Of a stretch of DNA of 64,000 nucleotides, positions 54,160-63,194 are shown piece by piece (position 1 is the stretch's first letter; every line of letters starts with the position of its first letter). The stretch covers positions 1,116,001 through 1,180,000 of the forward strand of contig NZ_JAFKLZ010000001.1 of assembly GCF_017304615.1 (NCBI RefSeq), read 5' to 3'. A model generated the notes under the pieces. The model ran no database searches and was not told the origin of the DNA. It was given only the letters and a program-made list of their open reading frames with translations. A program made the translations under genes and the position numbers. The stretch comes from Sphingomonas sp. (lineage in GTDB: Bacteria; Pseudomonadota; Alphaproteobacteria; Sphingomonadales; Sphingomonadaceae).

Positions 54160-55344
54160 TTGCAGCAGCATCATAACGCGCTGGGGCTAGCTACTGCCCT
54201 CCGACCGGTAGCTCCGGTCACGCTCATTCGTCCGCACGCTGCCGCGCGCGCCGCTCGATTCTTCGTAGAGAAGTTTCCGGGCCGCTCGATGTATGCGGTG
54301 AAGGCGAACCCCTCGCCCGATCTGCTCCAGATCCTGTGGGACAGCGGCATCACGCATTACGACGTCGCGTCGCTCAACGAAGTGCGGCTGGTGCGGCGCA
54401 CGTTGCCCGAGGCGGTGCTGTGCTTCATGCACCCGGTGAAGGCCGAGGAAGCGATCGCGCAGGCGTATTTCGAGCATGGCGTGAAGACCTTCAGCCTCGA
54501 TTCGATCGAGGAACTCGACAAGATCGTCCGCGCGACCCGCAACGCCAGCGACCTGACGCTCTGCGTGCGGCTGCGCGTCTCGTCGGAACATTCGAAGCTC
54601 AGCCTCGCGTCGAAGTTCGGCGTGGCGCCCGGCGAATCGAAGGAATTGCTGTTCCAGGCCCGCCAGGTCGCCGACGCGCTCGGCATCTGCTTCCATGTCG
54701 GCAGCCAGGCGATGACGCCCCAGGCCTATGCCGATGCGATGGAGCGCGTGCGCCAGGCGATCGTCGAGGCCGCGGTGACGGTCGACGTCGTCGACGTTGG
54801 CGGCGGGTTCCCGTCGACCTATCCGGGCATGGAGCCGCCGCCGCTCGAACTGTATTTCGAGACGATTTATCGCGCGTTCGAATCGCTGCCGATTTCGTAT
54901 TCGGCGGAATTGTGGGCGGAGCCGGGCCGCGCTTTGTGTGCCGAATACAGCTCGATCATCGTGCGCGTGGAAAAGCGTCGCGGCGACGAACTGTACATCA
55001 ACGATGGCGCGTACGGTGCGCTGTTCGATGCCGCGCATATCGACTGGCGCTTTCCGGTGACGCTGCTGCGCGAGCCCGACAGCAACGCCAAGGACATGCC
55101 GTTCAGCTTCTACGGCCCGACCTGCGACGATCTCGATTACATGAAGGGTCCCTTCCTGCTCCCGGCGGACATCCGTGCGGGCGATTATCTCGAGATCGGG
55201 ATGCTCGGCGCGTACGGTTCGGCGATGCGAACCGCGTTCAACGGCTTCGGATCGGACGAGACGGTGATCGTCGAGGACGAACCGATGGCGTCGCTCTACG
55301 TCGCGCCGGACCAACAGGTCGCGTCGAACGTCGTAAAGCTGTAA
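54160..55344 (+). CDS. Type III PLP decarboxylase (ornithine/lysine decarboxylase)
   Basis: This 394-residue enzyme has an alanine-racemase-like fold with PLP Lys48 (MYAVKANPS), HVGSQ and the glycine-rich GGGFPSTYPG and EPGRALC motifs. The catalytic-Cys region appears as GPTCDDLDYM. It likely makes putrescine or cadaverine; substrate specificity cannot be read from sequence alone. The start is a TTG at 54160 with GGAGG nine bases upstream. The next gene, 101 bases downstream, is a deoxyhypusine-synthase-like enzyme that uses such diamines. Confidence 0.92.
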   Translation: MQQHHNALGLATALRPVAPVTLIRPHAAARAARFFVEKFPGRSMYAVKANPSPDLLQILWDSGITHYDVASLNEVRLVRRTLPEAVLCFMHPVKAEEAIAQAYFEHGVKTFSLDSIEELDKIVRATRNASDLTLCVRLRVSSEHSKLSLASKFGVAPGESKELLFQARQVADALGICFHVGSQAMTPQAYADAMERVRQAIVEAAVTVDVVDVGGGFPSTYPGMEPPPLELYFETIYRAFESLPISYSAELWAEPGRALCAEYSSIIVRVEKRRGDELYINDGAYGALFDAAHIDWRFPVTLLREPDSNAKDMPFSFYGPTCDDLDYMKGPFLLPADIRAGDYLEIGMLGAYGSAMRTAFNGFGSDETVIVEDEPMASLYVAPDQQVASNVVKL

Positions 55345-55445
55345 CAACTCGTTTCTAGCGAATTGGCGGCGGCGCGCTGCGGTGCACCGCCCCCTTACGG
55401 GTTTCCGCGTCCCCATAACGACGGCGGCATGAGAGAAAGAAAACC

Positions 55446-56525
55446 ATGACCGACACCCTGACCAAGACCGCCGCGGCGAACGCGCCGATCAACGACACCC
55501 GCAAGGCGGAACTGCTGTCGAAGCAAGTCAAGCACATCGACATCACCAGCTTCGACGCGCGACCGATCGTCGATGCGATGAGCGACATGAGCTTCACCAG
55601 CCGCGACCTTGGCCGCGCGACGAAGATTTATAATCAGATGCTGGCGGACAAGGATTGCACGGTTTGCCTGGTCATCGCCGGATCGACCTCGGCCGGCGGC
55701 TGCATGGACCTCTATGCAGAGTTGATCCGCAACAACATGGTCGATGTCGTCGTCGCGACCGGCGCTTCGATCGTCGATATGGATTTCTTCGAAGGCCTTG
55801 GCCACAAGCACTATCAGGCGCTTGAAATTCCTGACGATGATACGCTGCGCTCGCTTTATATCGATCGCATCTACGACACCTATATCGACGAGGAGCAGCT
55901 CCAGGATTGCGACCATACGATCCTGAAGATCGCCGATTCGCTCGAGCCGAAGCCCTATTCGAGCCGCGCGTTCATCCGCGAGATGGGCAAGTATCTCGCC
56001 GAGCACGGCAAGAAGGATAACAGCCTCGTCAAGCTCGCCTACGAGCATGACGTGCCGATCTTCTGCCCGGCGTTCGTCGATTCATCGGCCGGCTTCGGCC
56101 TCGTCAAGCATCAGGTCGACCGTGCCAAGGCGGGCAAGCCCTATATGGTGCTCGACGCGATCGCCGATTTCCGCGAGCTCACCGAGATCAAGATCCAGGC
56201 GGGCACCACTGGCCTGCTGATGATCGGGGGCGGCGTGCCGAAGAACTTCATTCAGGACACCGTCGTCTGCGCCGAAATCCTGGGCCATGAGGATGTCGAG
56301 GTCCACAAATACGCCGTGCAGATCACCGTCGCCGACGTCCGCGACGGCGCGTGCTCGTCCTCGACGCTGCAGGAAGCCGCAAGCTGGGGCAAGGTGAACA
56401 CCGGGATCGAACAGATGGTGTTCGCCGAAGCCGGGTCGGTCATGCCGCTGCTGGCGTCGGACGCCTATCACCGCGGCCATTGGAAGGACCGCGCGAAGCG
56501 CGCCTGGGGCAAGCTGTTCGCCTGA
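55446..56525 (+). CDS. Deoxyhypusine synthase-like polyamine enzyme
   Basis: This 359-residue NAD-dependent enzyme is a bacterial DHS homologue. In bacteria without hypusine, such proteins make homospermidine-type polyamines or, in another branch, the agmatine-derived 1,9-bis(guanidino)-5-aza-nonane. The NAD-binding SAGGCMDLYAELIRNN region and the conserved SWGKV segment near the C terminus, where the family's catalytic Lys lies, are visible. The upstream decarboxylase likely supplies its diamine. A repeat unit follows the gene. Confidence 0.9.
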   Translation: MTDTLTKTAAANAPINDTRKAELLSKQVKHIDITSFDARPIVDAMSDMSFTSRDLGRATKIYNQMLADKDCTVCLVIAGSTSAGGCMDLYAELIRNNMVDVVVATGASIVDMDFFEGLGHKHYQALEIPDDDTLRSLYIDRIYDTYIDEEQLQDCDHTILKIADSLEPKPYSSRAFIREMGKYLAEHGKKDNSLVKLAYEHDVPIFCPAFVDSSAGFGLVKHQVDRAKAGKPYMVLDAIADFRELTEIKIQAGTTGLLMIGGGVPKNFIQDTVVCAEILGHEDVEVHKYAVQITVADVRDGACSSSTLQEAASWGKVNTGIEQMVFAEAGSVMPLLASDAYHRGHWKDRAKRAWGKLFA

Positions 56526-56539
56526 CCCCAAACACCAAC

Positions 56540-56627
56540 CGTCGTGCCCCCGGCCCTGAGCCGGGGTCGCGCTTTTCGTCGCGAACAGAACAAAGACCCG
56601 GGATGCCGGATCAAGTCCTGCATAACG
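56540..56627. repeat. Intergenic two-hairpin repeat, copy 3
   Basis: This copy is less regular than those at 43393 and 46067: the first hairpin (CCCCGGCC..GCCGGGG) is kept but the second has changed bases (TCCTGCAT in place of TCCGGCAT). It follows the DHS-like gene. The remaining stretch to 56804 holds no clear gene. Confidence 0.75.
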
Positions 56628-56804
56628 ATTGGTTGATCCTTACCGTGCCGCCCTCGCGACACCCGCCATCCGGTTGATATGCGCGAACGAAGCATCGACG
56701 CCGCCCGAGCCGCCTTCGACGCTCTTAAAGCGTTTTCACCAGCAACGTTGCGTTCCCGAACCGATTGATGCAGCCTAACCGGTAACGCTTTGGGGAGAGG
56801 CTTG

Positions 56805-57242
56805 ATGCACAGTGAAATCCTGAAACCGATGGTCGTCCTGATCGCATGGACGCTGGTGATGCTCGTGTGGCTGGTCGCAACGCGACTGCCGGCAATGAAG
56901 GCGGCCGGTGTCGATCTCGGCAAACTGGTCGGTGGCAAGGGGGCCGATGCGGACGGCGTTCTGCCCCCTGCAACACAATGGAAGGCGCACAATTATAACC
57001 ACCTGATGGAACAGCCCACGTTGTTCTACGCGGTGTGTCTGGTCATCGCGTTCAGCGGCACGGGCGACGGCATGAACGCCTGGATCGCCTGGGGCTATGT
57101 CGGTTTCCGGATTGCGCACAGCTTGTGGCAAGCGACCGTCAACAAGGTATCGACCCGCTTCCTGCTGTTCGCGCTATCGACTCTGTGCCTCGTAGCGCTG
57201 ACGCTCCATGCGGCGATGGCGGTGTTCCAGTTCCATGGCTAA
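56805..57242 (+). CDS. MAPEG family membrane protein
   Basis: This 145-residue protein matches the MAPEG family (glutathione transferase-like membrane proteins of eicosanoid and glutathione metabolism). It has four membrane helices (about residues 10-27, 65-85, 90-110 and 122-140) and the conserved AHNYNHLMEQPTLFYAVC-like segment, with the RIAHS motif that follows. Bacterial members are of mostly unknown substrate. I use the ATG at 56805 with upstream GGGGAGAGG. It overlaps the next gene by eight bases. Confidence 0.92.
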   Translation: MHSEILKPMVVLIAWTLVMLVWLVATRLPAMKAAGVDLGKLVGGKGADADGVLPPATQWKAHNYNHLMEQPTLFYAVCLVIAFSGTGDGMNAWIAWGYVGFRIAHSLWQATVNKVSTRFLLFALSTLCLVALTLHAAMAVFQFHG

Positions 57243-57420
57243 GGGCGAAGGGTTCGAGCGCCACAAGCAACCGTGGCGTCAGAACGAGGTGCAGAAGCTC
57301 CACACGCTCGCCAAGAAGGGGATGGCGCTGAAAGCGATCGCCAAGGCGCTGACCCGGAGCGAGGAATCGGTGAAGGCCCGCGCGAAGGAAGACGGGCTGA
57401 ATATCGCCAAGCTGCGTTAG
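57235..57420 (+). CDS. Small basic HTH-like protein
   Basis: This 61-residue protein starts at the ATG at 57235 and has a likely helix-turn-helix region (KKGMALKAIAKALTRSEESVKARAKEDGL), resembling small DNA-binding domains that scan repeated sequences. Many charged residues occur throughout. It overlaps the MAPEG stop by eight bases, suggesting translational coupling. Function unknown; possibly a small regulator. Confidence 0.72.
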   Translation: MAKGEGFERHKQPWRQNEVQKLHTLAKKGMALKAIAKALTRSEESVKARAKEDGLNIAKLR

Positions 57421-57421
57421 G

Positions 57422-57518
57422 CTCGGCGCAGTGAAATAGCTGCGCTATTTCGCGCTTTGCGCCGAGTCCGGCCGGCGGCGCGTCTGCGCCGACCGACGGC
57501 GCGAATTCACTTCGCGCC
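57422..57518. repeat. Three-hairpin intergenic cluster
   Basis: Between the convergent HTH-like and asnB genes lie three stems: a long nested hairpin (CTCGGCGCA at 57422-57430 with TGCGCCGAG at 57458-57466 and an inner GAAATAGC stem at 57433-57440/57444-57451), a GGCG hairpin around 57477-57490, and an 8-bp stem 57498-57505/57511-57518. No U-tract is visible. Confidence 0.7.
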
Positions 57519-57520
57519 AC

Positions 57521-59401
57521 CTAGCCGAACAGGTGCGCCAAACTCCGCTCGAGCGTCACCAGCTGCCATAACGTCCGGCCATGCTCGGCGCGCCCGGCCC
57601 GGTGGTCGGCAGCCAGCTTCTCGATCGCCGGGCCGTCGAACCATTGCAGTAGCCGCGGCGACCGAGCGAGCCCAGCCGCCTCCCCGGCCAGATCCCGGCG
57701 AAACCAGGTGCTGATCGGCGTCACGAACCCCATCTTGGGCCGATACAGGATGTCGCGCGGCAGATAGCGCTCCATCGCCTTCTTCATCAGCCATTTGCCC
57801 TGCCCGCCGCGCAAACGCATCGACACCGGTAACGACGCGGCGAATTCCATCAGCCTGTAGTCGAGCAACGGTTCACGCGCCTCCAGGCTCACCGCCATGC
57901 TGGTGCGGTCGATCTTGGTCAGGATGTCGCCGGGCAGCCAGTGCTGCACATCGGCATATTGCGCGCGGTCGAGCGCTTCGCGCGCCGGCGCGTCGCGCAT
58001 CGTCGCGATGTAGCGGTTCTCCGCGCGATGCCCGCCGAGCTGCCGCCAGGCGTCGACGGTAAAGAGCTGCTGGCGCAGCGCCGGCGTCGTCACCCCGACC
58101 GATCGCGCATAGGCGGTCGCGCCGTCATCCGCGAGCGCAAGCAACGTCGTCTTTGCCCGCAACGGCCGCGGCGCCCAATCGGCCTTGGGATAGAACCGCC
58201 CGAGCGTCCCGAACACGGTCGAGGACAGGCCACCCGGCAGCAGCGACCGCACGCGTTCCTCAGCCGCCTGAAACTTGTAGCGGCGATACCCCGCGAACGC
58301 TTCGTCGGCGCCGTCGCCGGAAAGCGCGACCGTGACTTGCTCGCGCGCCAATTCGCACACGCGATACGTCGCGAGCGCTGAGGCATCGGCGAAGGGTTCG
58401 TCGAACGCCGTAGTCAGCCGGTCGATCAGCGCGAAATCGTCCGCCGCGACGACGCGCTCGCGGTGATCGGTGTGGTACCGCGCAGCGATCGCATCGGCGT
58501 AGGCGCGCTCGTCATGCCCCGCTTCCTGGAAACCGATCGTGCACGTCTTGACCGCGCCCTTCGACGCCTCCGCCATCAGCGCGACGACGGCCGAACTATC
58601 GACCCCGCCTGACAGGAACGCGCCGAGCGGCACGTCCGACACCATACGCAGCCGCACCGCCGCGCGCATCCGCTCGACCAGTTCGGCCTCCAGATCCCGG
58701 ACCGACCCGCTGGCGCGCCGGGTGAAGTCCATGTCCCACCAGCGTTGCGGGTGCGGGATCGGCCGCCCGCGCTCTAGCAGCAGGAAATGCGCGGCGGGCA
58801 GCTTCTTCACTCCCGCGACGATGCAGGCGTCGTCGGGGACGTAGCCGAGCCCCATGAAATCCTCGATCGCCGACAGATCGGGCGCGCGGCGCAGCAACGG
58901 ATGCGCGAGCAGTCCCTTCAACTCTGACGCGAACGCCACCGACCCATCGCTCAGTTCGACATAGTGGAGCGGCTTCACCCCGAGCCGGTCGCGAGCGAGG
59001 AAGAGGCTCTGTCGTCCGGCGTCGTGCAACGCGAACGCGAACATGCCGTTGAGCCGCTCCAGCATCGCCGGTCCCCAGGCGCGCCAGCCATGGAGCAACA
59101 CTTCGGTATCGCCATTAGTGACGAACTTCGCGCCCATCACCTGAAGCGCCTTACGCACCTCGGCGAAATTATAGATCTCGCCGTTATACGTGACCGTCAG
59201 GTCGCCGTCCTGCATCGGCTGCGAGCTGCCCGCGACGTCGATGATCGCGAGGCGGCGATGACTGAGCCCCACGCCCGGCGCGGTCCACACCCCTGCCCCG
59301 TCCGGCCCGCGATGCGCCTGCGCGTCGGCCATCGCCAGCACTCGAGCGCGATCGACCGGCTTTGGAGTTCCGGGGTGGAAGACCCCGGCGATACCGCACA
59401 T
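57521..59401 (-). CDS. asnB: Asparagine synthase-like amidotransferase of the exosortase A locus
   Basis: This 626-residue protein has an N-terminal class II glutamine amidotransferase domain with the nucleophilic Cys2 (MCGIAG) and an ATP pyrophosphatase domain with SGGVDSS. It matches the XrtA system-associated amidotransferase family (TIGR03108 type) rather than general asparagine synthesis. It starts directly after the xrtA stop with no gap. Probable role is transfer of an amide nitrogen to a cell-surface sugar or amino acid; the acceptor is unknown. Confidence 0.92.
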   Translation of the reverse strand: MCGIAGVFHPGTPKPVDRARVLAMADAQAHRGPDGAGVWTAPGVGLSHRRLAIIDVAGSSQPMQDGDLTVTYNGEIYNFAEVRKALQVMGAKFVTNGDTEVLLHGWRAWGPAMLERLNGMFAFALHDAGRQSLFLARDRLGVKPLHYVELSDGSVAFASELKGLLAHPLLRRAPDLSAIEDFMGLGYVPDDACIVAGVKKLPAAHFLLLERGRPIPHPQRWWDMDFTRRASGSVRDLEAELVERMRAAVRLRMVSDVPLGAFLSGGVDSSAVVALMAEASKGAVKTCTIGFQEAGHDERAYADAIAARYHTDHRERVVAADDFALIDRLTTAFDEPFADASALATYRVCELAREQVTVALSGDGADEAFAGYRRYKFQAAEERVRSLLPGGLSSTVFGTLGRFYPKADWAPRPLRAKTTLLALADDGATAYARSVGVTTPALRQQLFTVDAWRQLGGHRAENRYIATMRDAPAREALDRAQYADVQHWLPGDILTKIDRTSMAVSLEAREPLLDYRLMEFAASLPVSMRLRGGQGKWLMKKAMERYLPRDILYRPKMGFVTPISTWFRRDLAGEAAGLARSPRLLQWFDGPAIEKLAADHRAGRAEHGRTLWQLVTLERSLAHLFG

Positions 59402-60928
59402 CTAGCGCGTCATGCCCGCGCTGCGATCCGCCAGCACGTCGAGCGGGCCGAGCGACGCCAGGAACGTCGTCATCGTCGCCCGCGGATCGCGGCCGCCTTC
59501 CACCGACAGATGGATCGCGACGGCACGCTGCGGGCCACCGAACAGTTTCGCCTTGAGGGTTTCGAGCTTCACGATTTTCCCGCTGGAGGTCAGCACCGAC
59601 CCGACCCGATACCATGTCGCGACTTGCCGCTCCACCGGTCCCGGCGCGGTCATCGCCACGACTGTGCCACCGTTCAGCGCATCCAGGTCCTTTATCTTCA
59701 CCCAGCGGTCATCCTGCCGGATCGCGCCGATGCCGAATCCGACGATCTCCTTGCCCTCGCGCTGGCTGCCATAGACGGCGATGGCAAGATCGACCGTATT
59801 GCCTTGCGCATCGACGTAACGGCCGAACAGCTGATGGTCGGCGCCCGGATAGTTGGGCATCCACGGTGCGGTCGTGCTGACGGGTGCGCGATTCCAACCG
59901 GGCACTTGCGGCAGATCGATGTGCGCGGGCAGCGCTTGTGCCCGATGCGCAATCGCCGCAGACCATGTGGGAAAGATCATCGCCGTCGCCAGCACGAGCA
60001 ACGCGGCGACCGGCACGTCGAGCCGCCACCGAATGGCTCCCCGGAGCTTCGCCGGATCGAACGCCGGCGCATCGGGCGCGCGGTCGAACCACTTCCACCC
60101 GATCGCGAGCACCGCCGCCATCACCAGCCCGAAGAACACCCAGCCGAACACGATATGGTCGTATCCGGTCGCTTGCTCCACGCTCGTCAGAACGGCGGCA
60201 TAAATCGTCCCGAACGCGCGGATACCGTTCGCCAGCACCGGCACGACCAATGCCATCGCCATGAAGGCAAGCCGTCGCGGCCAGGTGCGGTAGCAAAGGT
60301 TCGCGACCAGCACGCCGTACGCGACCATCGCGATCACGAACTTCGATCCCGAGCACGCTTCCGCCACCTCGAAATACTTGCCCCCTGCGGTGATCAGCAC
60401 GCCATCGACCGTCGCCGGCGCGCCGACCAGATGAAGCAAGTGCATCGTCATCCAGACCGTCACTGTCTGGAGCGGCGGCTCGAGGAAGTCGCCGAAGGGC
60501 ACCAGGAACAGCGCATAGGCCAGCGGAAAGAGCAGCCCGCGCGCGACGTTTGGCCCCAGCACCGTCACCACGGCGCCCTGCAACATCATCACCAGCCCGA
60601 AATGCCGCGCGAACGACACTGTCCCGGCATCGCCGAGCAGCCAGCCAAACCCGCCCGCCGCGACCAGCGCCAGCCCCGGCGCCCAGCCCTGCGGCGTCAG
60701 TTGCGCGAGTTCGCTCCGCCGGATCCACACCAGCCAGCCGATCACCGGCGCGATGAACAGGCAATGCCCGAACGTCGTATTGGTCCAGTAGAGCGCGGCG
60801 AGATCGCTCACGTCGCGGCGGAACGCGACAAGCAGCACCGCCACGACCAGCCCGAGCGCAACCAGCGGTCGACGCCATGCCGCCGCTAGTGTGAAGGCGT
60901 TCGGCGCGGTCTGCGCGATACTGGTCAC
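59402..60928 (-). CDS. xrtA: Exosortase A fused to EpsI domain
   Basis: This 508-residue protein has an N-terminal exosortase of about 290 residues with eight or so membrane helices. Catalytic residues are C192 (EACSGSKF), R237 (LANGIRAF) and H258 (YDHIVFGW). The C-terminal part (about 300-500) is an EpsI/DUF3485 domain, periplasmic and linked by one helix. XrtA is believed to process PEP-CTERM proteins and is tied to exopolysaccharide export. No PEP-CTERM substrate is found in the window. Four-base overlap with the glycosyltransferase gene upstream. Confidence 0.95.
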   Translation of the reverse strand: MTSIAQTAPNAFTLAAAWRRPLVALGLVVAVLLVAFRRDVSDLAALYWTNTTFGHCLFIAPVIGWLVWIRRSELAQLTPQGWAPGLALVAAGGFGWLLGDAGTVSFARHFGLVMMLQGAVVTVLGPNVARGLLFPLAYALFLVPFGDFLEPPLQTVTVWMTMHLLHLVGAPATVDGVLITAGGKYFEVAEACSGSKFVIAMVAYGVLVANLCYRTWPRRLAFMAMALVVPVLANGIRAFGTIYAAVLTSVEQATGYDHIVFGWVFFGLVMAAVLAIGWKWFDRAPDAPAFDPAKLRGAIRWRLDVPVAALLVLATAMIFPTWSAAIAHRAQALPAHIDLPQVPGWNRAPVSTTAPWMPNYPGADHQLFGRYVDAQGNTVDLAIAVYGSQREGKEIVGFGIGAIRQDDRWVKIKDLDALNGGTVVAMTAPGPVERQVATWYRVGSVLTSSGKIVKLETLKAKLFGGPQRAVAIHLSVEGGRDPRATMTTFLASLGPLDVLADRSAGMTR

Positions 60929-62121
60929 GCCGCGCTCCGCGCCGCGGACGATCCACCGACCAGCGCATCCAGCAGGGCCAGCCGCGCCGTCCAGCCATAG
61001 CGTCGTTTGACCTGCTCGCGCGCCTTCCGGCCCAGCGCATCGGCCCGGTCCCGATCGCCCAGCAGTTCCACCACCGCCCGCGCAATATCATCCGCCCCGG
61101 CTCCACTCAGGATCGCGCCGTCATGGTCGATCCCCTCGGACGCCGGCATGCTCGCAACCACCGGCTGCGCCATCGCCATGGCTTCGAGCACCTTGTTCTG
61201 GATGCCCCGCGCGATCTTGAGTGGCGCAACCACGCATGCCGCCGCGGCGAGCCAGCCGCGCACGTCCGCAACCTCGCCGGTGACGATCACCGCGTCGCCC
61301 GCCAACGCCCGAACCGCGTCGGTCGGATGACGCCCGACGATCGCAAATCGCGCGCCCGGATGCGCCGCGCGGATCATCGGCAGGATGTCGCGCGCAAACC
61401 ACGTCACCGCCTCGACATTCGGGCGGTAATCCATCTGCCCGGTGAACACGATCAGCGGCCCCGCGACATCCACCGTTTCGAACGCCACGTCCGGATCGAA
61501 AAAGTCGGTATCGATGCCGTTCTCGACCACCTGCACGTTCTGCGCGCCCGTTCTCACGCGAAAGATCTGCGCCTCGGCCGCGCTGACGAACAGGCTGGCG
61601 TCGACGCGGCGCGCCGTCGCCTGTTCGAACGCCTGCAAAGCCCCCGCCTCGCGCGCCATCAGCCAGCGCATCGGGCCGTGCGAACCCTTCGCGTAATCGG
61701 CGAACTTCAGCGAATCCATGTCGCAGAAATCCATGATCACCCGCCCGCCAAAATCGGCGGGGACATATTGCGCCATTTGCCCCGAGAAGACGTAGATCGT
61801 GTCGATCGCCTCGCGCGCCAGCACGTCCGCCACTGCGGCGCGCATCGCCTTGTCGTCGAACGCGGTCAGCGAGGCCGGCTTGCCCTGCGCCAGCGCTTCC
61901 AGTGTCGCGACCACCCGCGACTTGCCGCGCCAGAGCACTTCCCGGCTCGCGGTCAGCGACGCCAGGCCGCCATGATCCAGATCACGCCGATCATCAGCGA
62001 ACGCGAGCAGATGCACTCGCTTCCGGCTGCTGAGATACTTGAGCACGTTATACGCCCGGATCTTGTCCCCACGATCGGGCGGAAACGGCGACCGGTGCGC
62101 CAGGAACAACAAATCACCCAT
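60925..62121 (-). CDS. Exosortase A-associated glycosyltransferase
   Basis: This 398-residue GT-B protein matches the sugar transferase family (TIGR03087 type) linked to XrtA systems. It begins with FLAHRSPFPPDRGDKIRAYN, a family hallmark, and contains the C-terminal donor-binding GTP-type helix AMAMAQPVVASMPASEGID. It is cytoplasmic or peripheral. I use the ATG at 62121, which overlaps the FemAB stop (TGATG). Sugar substrate unknown. Confidence 0.92.
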   Translation of the reverse strand: MGDLLFLAHRSPFPPDRGDKIRAYNVLKYLSSRKRVHLLAFADDRRDLDHGGLASLTASREVLWRGKSRVVATLEALAQGKPASLTAFDDKAMRAAVADVLAREAIDTIYVFSGQMAQYVPADFGGRVIMDFCDMDSLKFADYAKGSHGPMRWLMAREAGALQAFEQATARRVDASLFVSAAEAQIFRVRTGAQNVQVVENGIDTDFFDPDVAFETVDVAGPLIVFTGQMDYRPNVEAVTWFARDILPMIRAAHPGARFAIVGRHPTDAVRALAGDAVIVTGEVADVRGWLAAAACVVAPLKIARGIQNKVLEAMAMAQPVVASMPASEGIDHDGAILSGAGADDIARAVVELLGDRDRADALGRKAREQVKRRYGWTARLALLDALVGGSSAARSAA

Positions 62122-63194
62122 CAGCCGAGGCCTTTGGCGATCACCGGCCCTATCGTGTTCGCCAGCCACAAGGGCAGCTTCTTCCAGACCGCGACTTGCA
62201 GCCGATATTTCGGGCTCATCGGGTTCATTTCGCGCGGAGCCTCGCCCGGCGCGACGCGCTTGGCATAGCGCAGCGGCACACCCTCGAACCCCCAATTCTT
62301 CTTGAACGCGGCGACGCCCGTTCCCGCCTTCGATCTGCCGAAATCGTAGCGCGTACAGGCCTTGTTCGCGCGAGCATGGCGCATAAGCTCGTAGTACAGC
62401 CGATCGTTCGCCTTCAGCGCGCGCGCTTCGCGCGTGCCGCCGCCCCAGAACGGGTAGACGGTGCCGTTGAGATAGACGCTGAACACGCTCGCATGCGGCG
62501 TGCCGCGATGCGAGACGGTGACGATATCGGCATGATCGCCGAGTTCCTTCGCGACCTCGCGAAACAGCTTCGCCGGGAACACGGGCGTGCCGAGGTTCCG
62601 CACGCTTTCCGAGAACACGCTATAGTGCATCGCGAGGTCGTTCGGCCAATTGCCGATCGCGACTTGCAGGTCGCCGTCGAGCGACTTGCGCACCTCTGCG
62701 CGCTGCTTGCGGGGGATCGCGAGCAACTGCGCCTCGTCGTCGGCGGACAGGTCGCGCGAGAAGCCGAGATAGGTCGTGTCATCGACGATCCACCCCTCGC
62801 CCGGCGCCGGTCCGCCACGCAGTTCGAGACTCGGGCAGCCCAGCTTTTCGGCGAGCGCCCAGCCCGATGCCGCCAAGGCGTCGGCGACGGCATCGCGGCG
62901 CGTCAGGATGCCGCCATCTACCGCGAACCCGGTCGACACCAACGCGTTGCCGAACAGCGGCGAGCGAATCTCCGTCAGCGGCAACACGCCGACGATCTCG
63001 CCATCGGCGGTCTGCGCGATCAGGCAATGCGCGGTCTGGCCGCACGCGCGCGCCACCGCGACGTTCCAGCCGGTCAGATGGAACGGCGTCGCATCGGGAT
63101 GCGCGCGAACATAGTCGTCGATCCGCGCGCGCTCGGCGGCATCACCGAGGTCGGCAGGCGTTATGGCGACGAGCGTGGAAGGCTGGACGGTCAT
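62121..63194 (-). CDS. FemAB-like protein of the exosortase A system
   Basis: This 357-residue protein has the GNAT-like FemAB fold typical of XrtA/PEP-CTERM loci (TIGR03019 type), with the TPFHLTGWNVAVARACG segment near the start and the C-terminal KKNWGFEGVPLRYA motif. FemAB proteins attach amino acids to peptidoglycan precursors using aminoacyl-tRNA; here an aminoacyl or acyl transfer to a surface polymer is inferred. The ATG at 63194 overlaps the deacetylase stop (ATGA). Confidence 0.92.
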   Translation of the reverse strand: MTVQPSTLVAITPADLGDAAERARIDDYVRAHPDATPFHLTGWNVAVARACGQTAHCLIAQTADGEIVGVLPLTEIRSPLFGNALVSTGFAVDGGILTRRDAVADALAASGWALAEKLGCPSLELRGGPAPGEGWIVDDTTYLGFSRDLSADDEAQLLAIPRKQRAEVRKSLDGDLQVAIGNWPNDLAMHYSVFSESVRNLGTPVFPAKLFREVAKELGDHADIVTVSHRGTPHASVFSVYLNGTVYPFWGGGTREARALKANDRLYYELMRHARANKACTRYDFGRSKAGTGVAAFKKNWGFEGVPLRYAKRVAPGEAPREMNPMSPKYRLQVAVWKKLPLWLANTIGPVIAKGLG

